Source of the DNA: Morchella semilibera
Lineage: Eukaryota > Ascomycota > Pezizomycetes > Pezizales > Morchellaceae
DNA: 64,000 nt
Direction: 5' to 3'
Assembly: GCA_009192285.1 (NCBI GenBank)
Contig: WBVU01000004.1
Coordinates: forward strand, 3,308,001-3,372,000
The notes under the pieces were generated by a model. It made no database searches. It had not been told where the DNA came from and saw only the letters and a program-made list of their open reading frames with translations. Position numbers and translations under genes: made by a program. The first letter of the stretch is position 1. Every line of letters begins with the position of its first letter. Below are positions 25,048 through 37,216 of this stretch, one piece after another.

Positions 25048-27525
25048 TTATTTCGTGCTTTTTGTCGTGCTCACATTACTCCCACCCGAGGTTCCTTCGA
25101 GTGTATGTATGTGACCAGGTGCCTTGTTAACTGTTCCGCCCACTTCTTGAGTGCAGTACGGTAGATTGCCAATCCATTCATCATACCAGATCTCTTCAAG
25201 TGTCGCACGCCTCTTAGGGTCTAGATCCAGCATCCTCCCGATAATATGTCTGGATTCTCTGGGTAGGAGCCTCAAGAGACGATATGGGCCCTTGATTTGC
25301 TGTCCTGATCCTTGGACTGTAGCAGGCGCAGGGTTGTTAACAGTGCCTTCGGCCTCCTTGGCATTGTTCCCTGCAGCCACAGCAGCGGTCCGATTTTGAT
25401 GGCTTTTAGACGTAGGCAACGGAGGTGAGGATGATTGGACGTTCTGTGGTGGGTCTGGAGGCGATGAAAAGAGTTTGAAAGAGTTATCTGATTGCCGAGG
25501 CGCCTTCCAAGGGAATCGTCGAAGCGTCATACAGCAGAAGATAATGGCAAGGGACCAGATATCTGCTGGCTGCGGGTCATACTTGATCTCACCACATACC
25601 TCGGGTGCGAGATACGGATCTGAACCAACGATACCTAGACAAAGTATTAGTGAAATTCACTTTGGGATAACTGTGTAGATGAAATACTCACCACAAGCTT
25701 CGACAATATCGTTTTCGAAGGGATAACGGAACACGCTGGCACTCCCAAAATCGATGATTTTTAAAATGCCGAACTCGTTCATAACTACGTTATCCAACTT
25801 CAAATCCCTATGAGCTAGTCCCATATGGTGAAGATATGTGACTCCACTGAGAATCTGCATAAAGCAGCACGCAACTTCCTCTCTCGACATCTTCCCAGTC
25901 ATGACCGTCGCGAAAAGATCATATGGACAGTACTCCATGACCTCATACCATTTTCCTTTCTCTTGGACAATATCCAGCGTCTCGATAATGTTACCGTGAT
26001 GAAGAGTTGATCCAATACAAAACTCTGCTGTGACCTTTTTGGCATATTCTCGCTCGCTTTCGTAAGTGTGTCGGGGACGGAACTCCTTCACGGCGAACGT
26101 GACCCCATCACTAGACCGTTTCATCAACCTCACCGAACCTCCAGCACCTGATCCCAGCACCTTCCCGAAACGACCATACTTCTTATTGAGGCCGTGATCG
26201 TCTGCAAAAGGCGCGGGAGTTGATGTTGACGATTTTGAACTCTTGATAGAGCTAGCTCCGGGAGAACGTGACCGTTTCTGGGACGACTTGAAAAACCTCT
26301 TCAGTTCTCCCATCGAGCCTTGCTTCTGCCCTGAATTAAGCGTTGAACTACTATCATTGGAATGGTGTTTCCCAAGAGAATGCAACGAAAAGTGGGAGTG
26401 GTGTTTCTTTTCAGGTTTGAGTCCACTCGATTCACCTAAACCTAGAAGATTTGAGCTTGAACCCCGCGTATTCTTCCCAAAAATAAACCTCGGCTCAATC
26501 TCCTCGGGTTTCTTCTTTGTCGGTACAGGCCTCCGACTCCGCGCATATGGATCATCGAGCTCTCCAGCCGGAGTAAAAGGTCTCATCGGTGGAACCCGTG
26601 TTGGAGTCTGAGAGCCACTTCCCGAAGGTGTCCCCGAAGGGCTATACTCTGACGGAGCCTTCGAACTATCCCCGCTACCTATCATAAAAGTAGGTTGCTC
26701 GGACGAGGATGATCCCGGATACCCCGCAAAATAGGAGGGCTGCTGAGGAGTCCCCGAAGAAGAGTGTGGGCGTTGTTCTACAACTTGCCTTGACACAGAG
26801 CTTGTTGTAGCCGAGCTTGACCTTGGCGGGGAGGTTTGCGGAGTCATTATTGAGGGATCTCCGGGAGCCAGTTTTGTAGGGTCTAGAACCTGTTGCCCGC
26901 CTCGGGCTTCTTCCGAGCGGGTGTGCCGAAAACCGGACTTGTCATGGGTGGAGGCTGGAGTGAGTGGTGGGGAATGCATCGGTTTGTCTGAAGAATTTGT
27001 TGTTTGTATGTCAGGACGTCCAGGATTGCGGGAAGGGGAAGAAGAGTCTCTAGAGGGGACCTGATATATTATAATAAGTTAGTATGCGTAAAGTTTAAAT
27101 CCAGTCTTCTTGAATTGATAACGGGCGATAAGAAAGCCCAAGCAATAAAAAATCCAGCAAATACAACACCATTATGCAAAGAAGGTCTGAATCTAGAATT
27201 TGATTGGAAAGTAGGGATAGCAACATACACGAGAGGGGGGTAATGAGAAAGGCTGATAATCGAAGAGGCTTAACCTCCGTTGCTGTAGGGAAGTGGCCTC
27301 GATACCGTCGATAACACCCTCGATATCTGGGGGGATTCTAGCAGGCCTATGATGTGGAGGAGCAGAATCGAAACCTTCTGGGATAGAGAAAGTTGGTATC
27401 CGATCGACGTTATTCCCCGGAGTAGAGGAGGAGTGCAAGGAGGAGGGAGTCGATAAAGCCTTGGGTCCCTTTTCATCCGGACCCCTCCTCGATAGCTCAT
27501 CATTAGCGTATTCCTGGGTTGCCAT
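25048..27525 (-). CDS. Serine/threonine protein kinase, HAL5/Hrk1-Oca2 (NPR1) subfamily
   Basis: Exons on the minus strand: 27525-27229, 27060-25692, 25634-25048 (2,253 nt, 750 aa). Residues 1 to about 390 are Ser/Pro/Thr-rich and probably disordered. The kinase domain starts near 398: glycine loop GSGAGGSV (about 402-409), catalytic Lys in FAVKEF (about 424), HRDLKLDN (about 516), DFG in IIDFGSAS (about 536) and APE in DPYLAPEV (just after the last intron). All key catalytic residues are present. A Ser/Pro/Asn-rich insert (about 600-650) interrupts the C-lobe, as in fungal HAL-type kinases. Relatives regulate plasma-membrane transporters, the H+-ATPase and ion homeostasis; that role is inferred. 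Intron 1 (168 nt) is long for this window. Confidence 0.9.
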
Positions 27526-30500
27526 TGCTTGCTTGCTTGCTGCTGACGAGTTTGTTTGAGAGGTAGGCGTGTTTGAGAAATGGCCTAGTCAGTTAGTTAG
27601 TTTCCCTTCCGTGTTGTATTCGTTGTATCTTCGCTGCCGCTGCTTTGCTGCCACTGCAAGTTCTTGCTGCAGTTGCTCTTTCGTCCCACGTCTCTCTCCC
27701 CCCTACCAGCTATTTCCTTGTCGAATCAGGGCTGATGTGGTGATTTAGTCTACTAGGGTAGGTATTATTCTCTTTCTACTGTCCTATCTCTTGGTCCGTC
27801 TATTTTATTGTTTTTTTTTTCTTACCCGGATGCCCAGCTTGGTTCGAAAGACGAGCTCTCGGTTCTAAGGCGTGGGGTCCCGGAAATCGACTCGTTTCAG
27901 CAACTAAACAGACTGTACAAAGTGAGGGATAACAGAAATAGGACGAACTGAAAGGAGGGGCCGAAAAATACGTAGGTAAGAGTTGAGAGCGTGATGTGGG
28001 GGAACTGAATGGAAAGGAACAAAAGATCTCCGGGGATTTTTCTAAAACGATTCCAGTCATAGCAATCTAGCAATCTGCCGAACGCAGCATCCACATGCGA
28101 CCGGGTGCTTGCCCTGAGTGCCGTTACTATGGTTGCCGCGACACCCGATCAGACCTTTTGCGCAGTAAATACAATATATTTCCCTCTTTGGGATAGCCTT
28201 GTTCTTGGATGGTTCCGAGCCCGGGCAAGAGAGTTCGATCGAAGAATCGTTGTATTTACCATTACCGGAGGTGGTGTTCACTTGCAGCATGTGTAACTTG
28301 ATATCGCTGATCTAAATGGCCAGGATATGAGTGCCATATCTTCTAGAGTGCTCTCTAATGTAAGCAGTGAGCAGCTCGTATTAGGTACAGTACCTACATC
28401 ATACATCCAAGTGGAGTATGTATGTAGTACCTACACAAATAATATTATATTATCCTTATTATTACCCATCCATTGCCGAAAAACCCCCGGACCCCCAGCA
28501 CAATCATGTGGGGGAAACGCTGAAGTGTTTCCACAGAATGTTCCCCATGATACGTAGGGCACCTTTACTACGCAGAACATCACATCCCCCGCCGGCCGGT
28601 GAGAGTCCGACCCCCGCCGTCGCTACAATTCAACATTATTTGTTGAAATGATTCTGTTGTCGCCGTCATCGTATCATATAGCCATCGGTCAGGATCCTCC
28701 CGAATTGGGGGGGGGGGGGGGACGGTCTTTTTAATGCCAGCAAGAAGGCAAGCATTTCAAGCAATAGATAAAGACTCAGCTGGACCAGGACCACATTCTT
28801 GCGTTGTTCTATCGCTTTTGAAACAGAGCCGTCTCAGTATCTAAACCGGCATCAAACGCATCCGACACAAAAAAAAATGACAGGACCGGTACCAATGATA
28901 GCTAAGGGATAAATGGCTAAACCGTCGGTACATGTAGATATGCAGAAGCTGAAAGTTCCGTGCCTTCTTGCCAAGATACGTCGTCACTTCGGGGGCCGTC
29001 GGGCCTCGGCCCTTTGTATTCCCGGGATCGATCCGGCATGGCTGCATATCCCCACAACAACTTCTTGAGGACGAACCACACCAAGTACGGTACTGTAATT
29101 AAGATGCAGGGTCAGGAGATATAAATCCTCATAGCAGAGCCGGGCTGGACAGAGAATTAAGCTTAACGTGCATTTGGAGACAGTCGCAAATACTTCCGTT
29201 GGTCTGCTACGGTTAGCGAAGCATGGTCAGTCTCCTGGTTATAAAACATGTGTCGCAAATTCGACTAACATCCCAACATGGAATCTTCGATCGACGAGTG
29301 ATTCTTCATGATCTAGAGAGGTTGTTTCCTAAAAAAAAAAAAAAAAAAACGTTCAAATAAACCTGAGGAGTAACAGTTGTCCCTTGAAGTCAATAAATCT
29401 CCTTCTTAGTGGAATGCGGGGTTGCTGTGGTAAAGATGATACTATTTTTAGTATAACTTTAGGAAGGGAAGCGGGGGTAGTAACACACTCAGTACAAGAC
29501 TGCACTAGTAGTCACAAATCATCACTCGGTGAGGATAATGCCTCGTGTAGGCGTTTTGATACTAAAGAGTTAAAATAGAGCCTAATTATTAGAGGTACGT
29601 GATTGGCTAATACTTGATGGAAGGCATATGGGAAGGCCTGGGACGTAAAATAAACTCCATTCTCGAAAGTGTGGTGTGAGTGCGTGCCTATAGTACCAGC
29701 ATATATAGCCTTACCATATGCATCGATCCAGATCTAGATCTATGGATCGTGGCCTGGCTCCGCTATCTGTCAAAATATAATACTTACATGCATTTGGGCC
29801 CTTTGATATCGAGGGCCCTGTAACGTGTCCATGATCAACCGCTTGATGCAGCGCCGTTGGCCCTTCACACATGTCACATTAGGATCTGTCCACCCTCCAG
29901 CCCCCAATCAACAGTAGGAACACCGCCGAAATTTCTCACCCCTGCCATCAAGATAATGGGTGGCCTGTGGCGAGTAGTAGTTTGGTTGTCCCCTTGCTCG
30001 AACCTCCGCGGTTGAAAATCTTCATATGCAGTGCTGATACTTATATTTATAACTAGACGGCCCGCGAAATCCTTGTACACCCTCGCCCATGCCATTTTCT
30101 TGTATGAACCCAACTAGGAACCAGGCCTCAGAGATAGCGGCGCAATGAAAGCAAACTATCCTGCCCAAGGAACGAGGGTGCACTGCATGCATCGGTACCG
30201 CTATTTAATGTCAATTTGCCTCGAATGAATGCAAGATAGGAGAGTGTCATCCCGAGCTTCGGCTTTGGCAGCCACATCCACGCCCATATCCATACAGCCG
30301 GGATGTTTCCAGCGTAGTAGACCCATGCGTTTATGGTAATTGAGGCCTCAGCTTCACTGCTCGTCCTCTACATATCAACCAGCCCTATATGCTCCACGGA
30401 TAATGTTTCGTATGCCGGTGGCCGCGGGTTCATATCCTCCAACAGCAACTTCACCACAGTCATCAATACGCCGGCGCTACTAGACATAGGCACTCTTAAA

Positions 30501-32647
30501 TATTGTGGGGGGTTGAGTGAAACTTGGAAAGCCAGTGGGGGTGCTCGAGTGGGGGCATATCTGGATGTCTCAAGAGGCAATTACATAATCACTAACGTAG
30601 GCTCGATAAAGATCTCACTTGAGAAGAGAACGAGGAAAATAAACAGGCGCTCGATCATTTGAGAGTTGAGGATCGTAGGTTAAAAGTATATTCTTGAGGA
30701 CACTTTTTATCCGAGTGGTAGTGTATAAATCCAGTTGCTAGTCTCCAGAACGATCCTCTATCACCTTAAGAGATAACCAATCTAATTCAATCTTTGATTT
30801 TGTAAACCTTCTTTGTTGTTCGACAAAGCCATAATGAAATTCACGCTCCTACAACAGCCTCCCTATTGAGGCTAAATACGTATGTAGTCGAGTATCCCTT
30901 AAGTTTTAAATTGCTGACCCTATATTATAGAGGTGAGAATTTGTAGGGGGGTCAATTGATTATTTAATAGGAGAGATAACATACATGTATGCATCAGTAT
31001 GAAATATCTGTGCTAATTGTTCCTAAGGCCGTATGTAGTTCTTTTAGAGAAGGGGGGTGCATTGGATCGGATTACTCACCCGAAAAAAAAATGTCTGTTG
31101 TATTTTGAATGATAACTGGCGCTGCTAAGATATCAACAGACTTTATTACCTTGGAGGGTATGGCGGATCTACTCATAAGTACCTAGAAACGAATGAAATC
31201 ATGATGGGGAAAAAAAAAGAAAAAATTTAACCCTACTCTCCTTTTCTCGGAAGCCGACAGCCCAAGAAAGTAATGCATTGAGCTACCTGAGTGATAAGTT
31301 CTAGGCTAGCGGGGTCCTGACAATGATAAGCCGGACCATAGCGAATTAACCAATCAACCGATCACTCAGTTGGATCATAGACTATCACTCGTTGAAGTCT
31401 GCCAGTCCGAGGACGTGCCATTTGAAAATAAAAACTAAAAGGGCATGTTTGGCGCAATATATACTTCAGTTACCTAGGCTACTGCGAAGTACTGGGTTTT
31501 ATATCCTTCATTTACAACTAGGCTTCTTATATATATAAGACTTGGGTGGCAATGAACATATGAGTGTAGAAACAGGTAATACTATGCGGTACTCTCCTAA
31601 AACCCATTGACTATCCGATGGGCCCCATAGTCTCAGGCTTGTTCTACCATCCCTTTTCTCATCATCTAACTTGCTAGATTAAAAGGTTAGTAGGTCGTTG
31701 AAGTGTAGCCTTTGTGGTACAGGCAGCTAACCACAACCCTAACCCTAACATGAATATGATTATGGGAGGTCCTTGCGCCGCTGTAAAGAATTGCCCCCCG
31801 TTGGGCTATTACTTTCAAGGGGGACCGAACAGAATGGGTCAACTTCATAAGGCTGGCGTCGTAGTAAGAGTGGTACTCATTGACCAGTCCCTGGAACTCA
31901 CACCACCCCCGCCCCCCAGGTTTACGGCATGGGGGGGGGGGGTTGGTTGGTCAGGGTTAGGTTCGACTACTACATATGTAGGTTTTGTACAGGATCTAGC
32001 ACTGTACTCTCACGCTGAAGTCGTTAGCATAAAGAAAGGATAATTGATCTATATCACAAAATAGTGGGCGGCCTCAAAGACAGCAGCAGGGTTAGGGGAG
32101 CCCAAGAACATTACATAATGTAGGAGCGGACAAAGTTATGTAGCTGACTGCAGTACAATCAAGACTGCGTTATAATTAGATGTATATACCCGGATTATAT
32201 GATAATATATCCTAACATATATACCAAAGAGTAAGTCCCAAGACAGACAGTACGCATATCCTCGGAAGTCGCGTTTCGCCATCTATCTTAGTGGTCCGAG
32301 TGATCTCTGATGCTTAAGGCCCAATGTACGAGTGATATTCCATGCACCAATCATGTGCTACATTGAAATCTAACGTTATGATCCCGCCCCATAAAAAAAA
32401 AGAAGAGAGCTAAAAAGAGAAGAAAGGGAAGAAAAGTACACCGCTCGCCACTAAGCATACAGGCGGTCCCTATAACCAAAAACCGCAATGAAAACACAAC
32501 CGAGTCAAAAAGGGTAATAATAAAAAAAAAAACCATTTAGTCCGAGAGCACGCCAACCCGCAAATTCATCCCATCATTAAAAACAAATATAAAAAAAGAG
32601 AAAGGGAGAAGTGGAGGCGAGAAAGAGAGAAAGAGAGAAAGAATGCC
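27526..32647. other. about 5 kb intergenic region without a supportable gene
   Basis: No frame here shows a known domain or a convincing exon chain; the longest open frames are about 110 codons and low in complexity. Contents noted: the kinase leader with CTTG repeats (27525-27545), a G-run at 28709-28722, an A-run at 29333-29350, and a short telomere-like stretch CCCTAACCCTAAC at 31737-31749. The AGATCTAGATCTATGGATC patch near 29730 is partly palindromic. The region could hide non-coding RNA or decayed repeats. Confidence 0.45.
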
Positions 32648-34212
32648 TCAAATGCTCTGCTCCATCTCGCTGATATACAGAAGTATGTGTGCCTTCATCT
32701 TTGCGAACTCGGCGTGCGCGGCGTTGACCTCCTCCTCGACCTTCTCCTTCATGTCGGCCATCTCCTTCTCGATCTTCTCGATAATGATCTTCTTCTTCTC
32801 CATGTCTTTGTCGCGCTCGGCGCGCTCCTTGGACAACTGCTTGTAGGCCTCCTTGAGTTCACGCATCTTTTTCTGTGCGCTCGAGGACTTGGCTTCGCCG
32901 GTTTCGCGCATGCGGGTGATCTTATCGGTTGCGTTTTGGAGCTGGCGTTGGAGGCGCTATGCGGGGTTTATTAGTTAGTGGATGTAGTTTTATTCTGAAA
33001 CGTGACCTAAATGGGACAAACCTGCTCGCTCCTTTCCGCTTCCCGTACCTCCGTCTGCTTCTGCGTCAGCACGTCAAAGTGCCTTGCCGCCTTCCTCGCG
33101 CTCTCCTCCTCTTTCACCAGCTCGGCCTCGCACTCCTCCATGATCTTGATAGCGGCCATCACGTCCGACTCGACCACCGCAAAACTGTCCGCACTTGTCT
33201 GCAGCGCCCGCCCTTTCCTCTCGAGCGCATCCGCCTCTGCCTTCTCCGCCGCCAGCGTCGCGCCCATATCCACAATGACCCCTTGCAGCTTCTCGGGGGA
33301 GTCAACAATATAGGGCCTGATCTTCTCTGCCTCTTGCTTCGTCTTTGTGATAAAAAAGGACCTATCCTCCAGCTTCTTGACATGCGCCTCCTTCTCCGCC
33401 TTCAGCTTATTCCACTCGGCCGTCAGCATCTTCTCGCGCTTACTCATGCCATATAACTCCTCCGTGAGCGCCTTCACGTCCTTGCGCGCCTCCTCAATCA
33501 TCGGCTCTTCGCGCGCTCTCTGCATCTTGAGCGCCTCCAATCGTGCCGCTAGCTCCTCATTCTCGTTGGTCCGCGCCTCAATCGCCTCCTTGACCTTCTC
33601 CGCCTTTGCAAAGTGTTCGTCGATCTCACCACCCTTGCCCTCACGGAAGCGCGTAAAGTTGATGACGTAGCTGAGGATCTTGATGAGACGTTTTGAGTCT
33701 GGCTTGGCCAGGTCGTTGAAGGTGAAGTCGTTGATGTCGCACTCATGCATGAGCGTACGCAGCGAGGTGTAGAAGGCCATTAGCGCACTAGCGTCGTGGA
33801 GCGTCTCGGGGTGGTCGAGCTGCTCGCTGGCCGAGCGGAGGATGGGCTCAACGGTCTCACGGCGTACACCCATAAGGAGCTCGGCGAACATCTCGAAGAC
33901 GAGTTGGATCTTTTGTGGCATGGGACGGCGCAGGTCGTCGAGGGAAAAGGTGACGCCAAGCTCGGAGATGCAGTCAACAATTGTGCTCTCGGGCTACATA
34001 GCGGGGGAGGGGGGAATGTTAGTCTTCATCTTTAGAGTAGGTAGGTTGGTTTCTAGAGCCATAGTCAAGGCTGTAGGGGGGTTGTAGGAGAGGAGAGGAC
34101 GGACTATCATGAGGTAGCTGTCAGCTTGTGGGGTGGCCTGTTTTCGGGTGCTGGGTGGGGGTTGGTTCTGTGAGGAGCGAAAGACATTGCTCTGGCGTGG
34201 ATTGTAGGACAT
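32648..34212 (-). CDS. NUF2: Kinetochore protein NUF2
   Basis: Exons on the minus strand: 34212-34105, 33993-33022, 32956-32648 (1,389 nt, 462 aa, the usual Nuf2 length). It begins MSYNPRQSNVFRS, typical of Pezizomycotina Nuf2. The N-terminal calponin-homology-like domain includes STIVDCISELGVTFSLDDL, MPQKIQLVFEMFAELLMGV and IKILSYVINFTRFRE. From about residue 190 to the end it is long heptad coiled coil, which pairs with Ndc80. Nuf2 is part of the NDC80 complex that attaches spindle microtubules to kinetochores. The first intron (33994-34104) is the least certain: its donor is GTCCGT, but splicing there restores the family sequence, and a CTAAC branch element precedes the acceptor. An unspliced read hits a stop at the acceptor. 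Confidence 0.93.
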
Positions 34213-34604
34213 TGGTGCGATTCCAGAACTGGTTCAGGTATCTATATGAATCTCTGTTTTATAGTTATTTGAGTTATGTGGGGTTTGTTTGTTTGTTGAA
34301 AAGATTGAATTATCACAGTTGGATGAGTGAGCGTGCTTTGGTGATTGTGGGGGAATCAATGGAGCGTTGTTAAACACACTAACGCTGACCGTTGCCATGC
34401 ATCCTGCAGTAGTGACTAACACAATGAGATTGTTCTTTCCGTGAACGGTGAACGTGCCTTGCCTACTAATTTGAAACGTGAAGATAAGATCACACGAACT
34501 GATATTGATTGATTAGACTTCCCAGTCAATCAATCAAGAAACATCCCTCCACCCATCATCACATCTCATCATATCTCATCATATCATATCTCCATACATA
34601 CATT

Positions 34605-34632
34605 GCCTACAATCAATAGCCTACAATCAATA
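34605..34632. repeat. 14-bp tandem duplication
   Basis: Two exact adjacent copies of GCCTACAATCAATA (34605-34618 and 34619-34632) in the region upstream of NUF2. Confidence 0.8.
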
Positions 34633-35322
34633 GCACCCGAATTCCAGGTCTCGATCAAACTCAAGACAGTACCCAAGCCCCCTCCCTCTCTTGAGCAGCA
34701 CTGCAGCACTTCAGACTAAAGTTCACCCCAGCCCTTTAGTTCTAGCAACCCCATCTACCAATTATCCAGAGGTCCACTGCACGGTATCTACAATGTATCT
34801 TCACGCCCGCCCCCATTCCAACTTCCAACAATAGCACGATAACGCATGGCAATCTACATTCCGGAAGCAATAGTACTAAACCGGGCGACTATAACCGGTT
34901 GTTATCGCAGGGTTGGGCTTTCACGCCGGTTTTCGTCGCTTGTCTTCGGTTCGCAAGCTCGCAGAGCCTCCGCTGATCTGTGGATTGGCATACATGCATG
35001 CACTTCATGTACCATAGAGTAAAAGTATATGTAGGTAGGTATAGCTGAGCAGGCAGGTATAGTAGATAGGATACATCTTGACCTGAAGATGGGAATAGAA
35101 CACGAGCCGTCAGCCCAACCAACCATGAGAATCGCACCGTGCGCTCATCCATCCCCTTGGATCTCTGTGGAAGCTGATAGTTGGGAGCCTGGAGGTGGTA
35201 GAGGTGGGATTAGGTAAAGGGATAGAGGGAGGCAGGAGAGGGAGAGGAGGTTTAGTAAAGGGTGGGAGGGGGGACGAAGGGGAGGGAGAGCAGTGTCATC
35301 GGCATCATGGAGAGCATCATGA

Positions 35323-35463
35323 TGAACTAACTGGCAGCTTTTTTTTTTTTTTTTTTATTTCATATAGTTCAATTAATTCTAGGTACATGAACATTGCATG
35401 CAGGGCAAACCCTATGGCATAAAGAGCACCTATCCCCAAACAACCTGAACTAACTGGCAGCTT
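35323..35463 (-). mobile_element. retroposon-like insertion with A-tail and 18-bp target-site duplication
   Basis: The 18-mer TGAACTAACTGGCAGCTT occurs at 35323-35340 and again at 35446-35463. The 105 bp between them begin directly with a run of 16 T (35341-35356). Read on the minus strand this is: duplication, about 89 bp of unique sequence, a 16-18 nt A-tail, duplication. That is the signature of target-primed reverse transcription of a short RNA by a LINE-type machinery. The insert (35357-35445) has no ORF and no tRNA-like promoter box that I can recognise, so the source RNA is unknown. It may be a 3'-end fragment of an mRNA or a short SINE. Confidence 0.6.
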
Positions 35464-36045
35464 CATTATACTTTCTTATAGTCACGCGCCCTCCTGCACT
35501 TACCTTGGAGTGGAAGTTCTCTCTCTCATAGGTCGTCACAGGACTGGGGTGTTTTAGCTAAAATGTGAGTTCCGAGTGAGTGGATGGTCGACGAGAGTGG
35601 CAGCAGCAGGAGAGACATTTGAGAAATGTCTATCTCTAGCTATTATCTCTACATGTTATTGTATCTACAATCAGTTTCCCAGTTTGGGCGATTTTGAACC
35701 ACTTTGGTTTTAATCTTGCCCTGGTTCTCTCTCCTCTCACCGACTTTCCCTCGGAGACTTATTAGCTAGCTATTTCCCCCATGGGATTGAAAAAAAGCTT
35801 TCTACTCATTCCGCTGACTCTCCTCTTTGTCTTGTCCCCATACCCTATGCGTGTTCTGTGTGGTTAGCTACCTACTCGAGAATCGTAACTAGAATTTTGT
35901 CTACCCCCCTCTCACATACTCATCTGTCATAGACATCACCACCACCTTACCCTATTCACACAATATTGAGATCTTACATACCTCAATCCACCCTCCTTAT
36001 ATCATCTATACCCGCTCTAGAAGCCACGCAAAAACAGCATCCGAA

Positions 36046-37216
36046 ATGCCAGCATTAACCGCCACTCAAACCACCTACATCCTACGGCATCCTACACCCG
36101 CCGAGCTCACCCGTATCCGCACACAGCACTCGACCTGCTGGGCTGGCGCCCTCACCGTCTCCCAGTATCTAACACGTGAGGACCACATTGCCTCTACAAA
36201 ACTCACCTGCAATGGGGGCATGACACAATGGGTCCTTGTTGATGCCACAAACCCAGAGCACGTCCTGGCCTCGTGCGAGGCGATCCAGAAGAAGGCCGTT
36301 ATCTCCCACCCGCCGGTCGATGGCGAGAGGCGAGTGCCCGTGAAGGGCGTTGTGGCTTATGGGGTTGGGAGTGTTTTTACGCCTCCAGAGTGCCGTGGTA
36401 ATGGGTATGCGAAGGTGATGCTGACGATGCTGGGGGAGAGGTTGAAGAAGCACAATGGGCAGAATGCCGGATTCTCAGTACTGTATTCGGATATTGGGAA
36501 GGTATAGACCCGCCCCCCCCCCCACCCAACCTCTTTCCCGTCTGGTATTGTGGTAGCTGATGTCCAGATAGAAGTTCTACGCAAATCTTGGGTGGCTTCC
36601 GCACAAGTCCTCACACTTTGAGCTACCGGTGGGCTCTTCTCCGCGAGTTTATGAATCCAGAGTGCGTCCATTGTACCGCGATGATATCGCGCCCCTGTGC
36701 GCACTCGACACGACCGCCTTACACGCCGCAATGTCGACACGGCACCACAAGACTCGAATCGCTTTCCTGCCCGACCACGGTACAATGGACTGGCACTTTA
36801 ACCGTGAGGAATTTATCGGTGCCTGCGTGCACCCGTCCCTCGGGTCGCCCAAGGTCAAGGGTAGCATCACCACCTCCGGAATGCGCTGGGTGATCTGGGG
36901 GCGCGATTTTAGCATCGCGGGGCCAAAACTCTACATCCTCCGGGTGGTAGATTTCGGGCCGGAGGAGGGGCGGAAGGAAGATCTGATGGCACTGTTGAGC
37001 GCCGCTGTTGAGGAAGCGCTGCGCTGGAGCTTGGGGAAGGTTGTGGTGTGGAATCCAGCGGAGAGTGTGTTGGAGGCAGCGCGGGCGGTGGATGACGGTG
37101 TTGCGATTGTCGACAGGGAGACGGACTCCATTCCCAGTCTAATGATGTATGGCAAGGGGGGGAGTGGGGAGACGGAGGTTGAGTGGGTGCTGAACGAGAA
37201 GTATGCGTGGTGTTGA
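36046..37216 (+). CDS. LYC1-like N6-L-lysine acetyltransferase (GNAT fold)
   Basis: Exons 36046-36501 and 36572-37216 (1,101 nt, 366 aa). Splicing at 36571/36572 gives SDIGKKFYANLGWLPHKSSH; the intron has a C-run near its 5' end. Family-like segments include SQYLTREDHIASTKLTCNGG, TQWVLVDATNP, HVLASCEAIQKKAV, an acetyl-CoA-binding motif FTPPECRGNGYAKVMLTMLG and a C-terminal domain (MRWVIWGRDFSIAGPKLYIL, ...EVEWVLNEKYAWC). Yarrowia LYC1 acetylates lysine as the first step of lysine catabolism; that is the likely reaction by family. No targeting signal is evident. It is divergent from NUF2. Confidence 0.87.

Larger units (their letters stand above)
34213..36045. promoter_or_regulatory. divergent intergenic region (NUF2 / LYC1-like)
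   Basis: 1.8 kb, probably holding both promoters. It contains a 14-bp tandem duplication GCCTACAATCAATA at 34605-34632, ATCTCATC-type short repeats at 34560-34590, a GGA-rich stretch at 35195-35290, and the retroposon-like insertion at 35341-35445 described separately. No protein-coding gene is supported. Confidence 0.5.

Noticed and set aside
31714-32043. 109-codon plus frame
   Set aside because: It starts at GTG and crosses C- and G-runs; no recognisable feature.
33011-33670. Plus-strand Ser/Ala-rich frames opposite NUF2
   Set aside because: Shadow frames of a high-GC coding exon; NUF2 on the other strand has clear family sequence.
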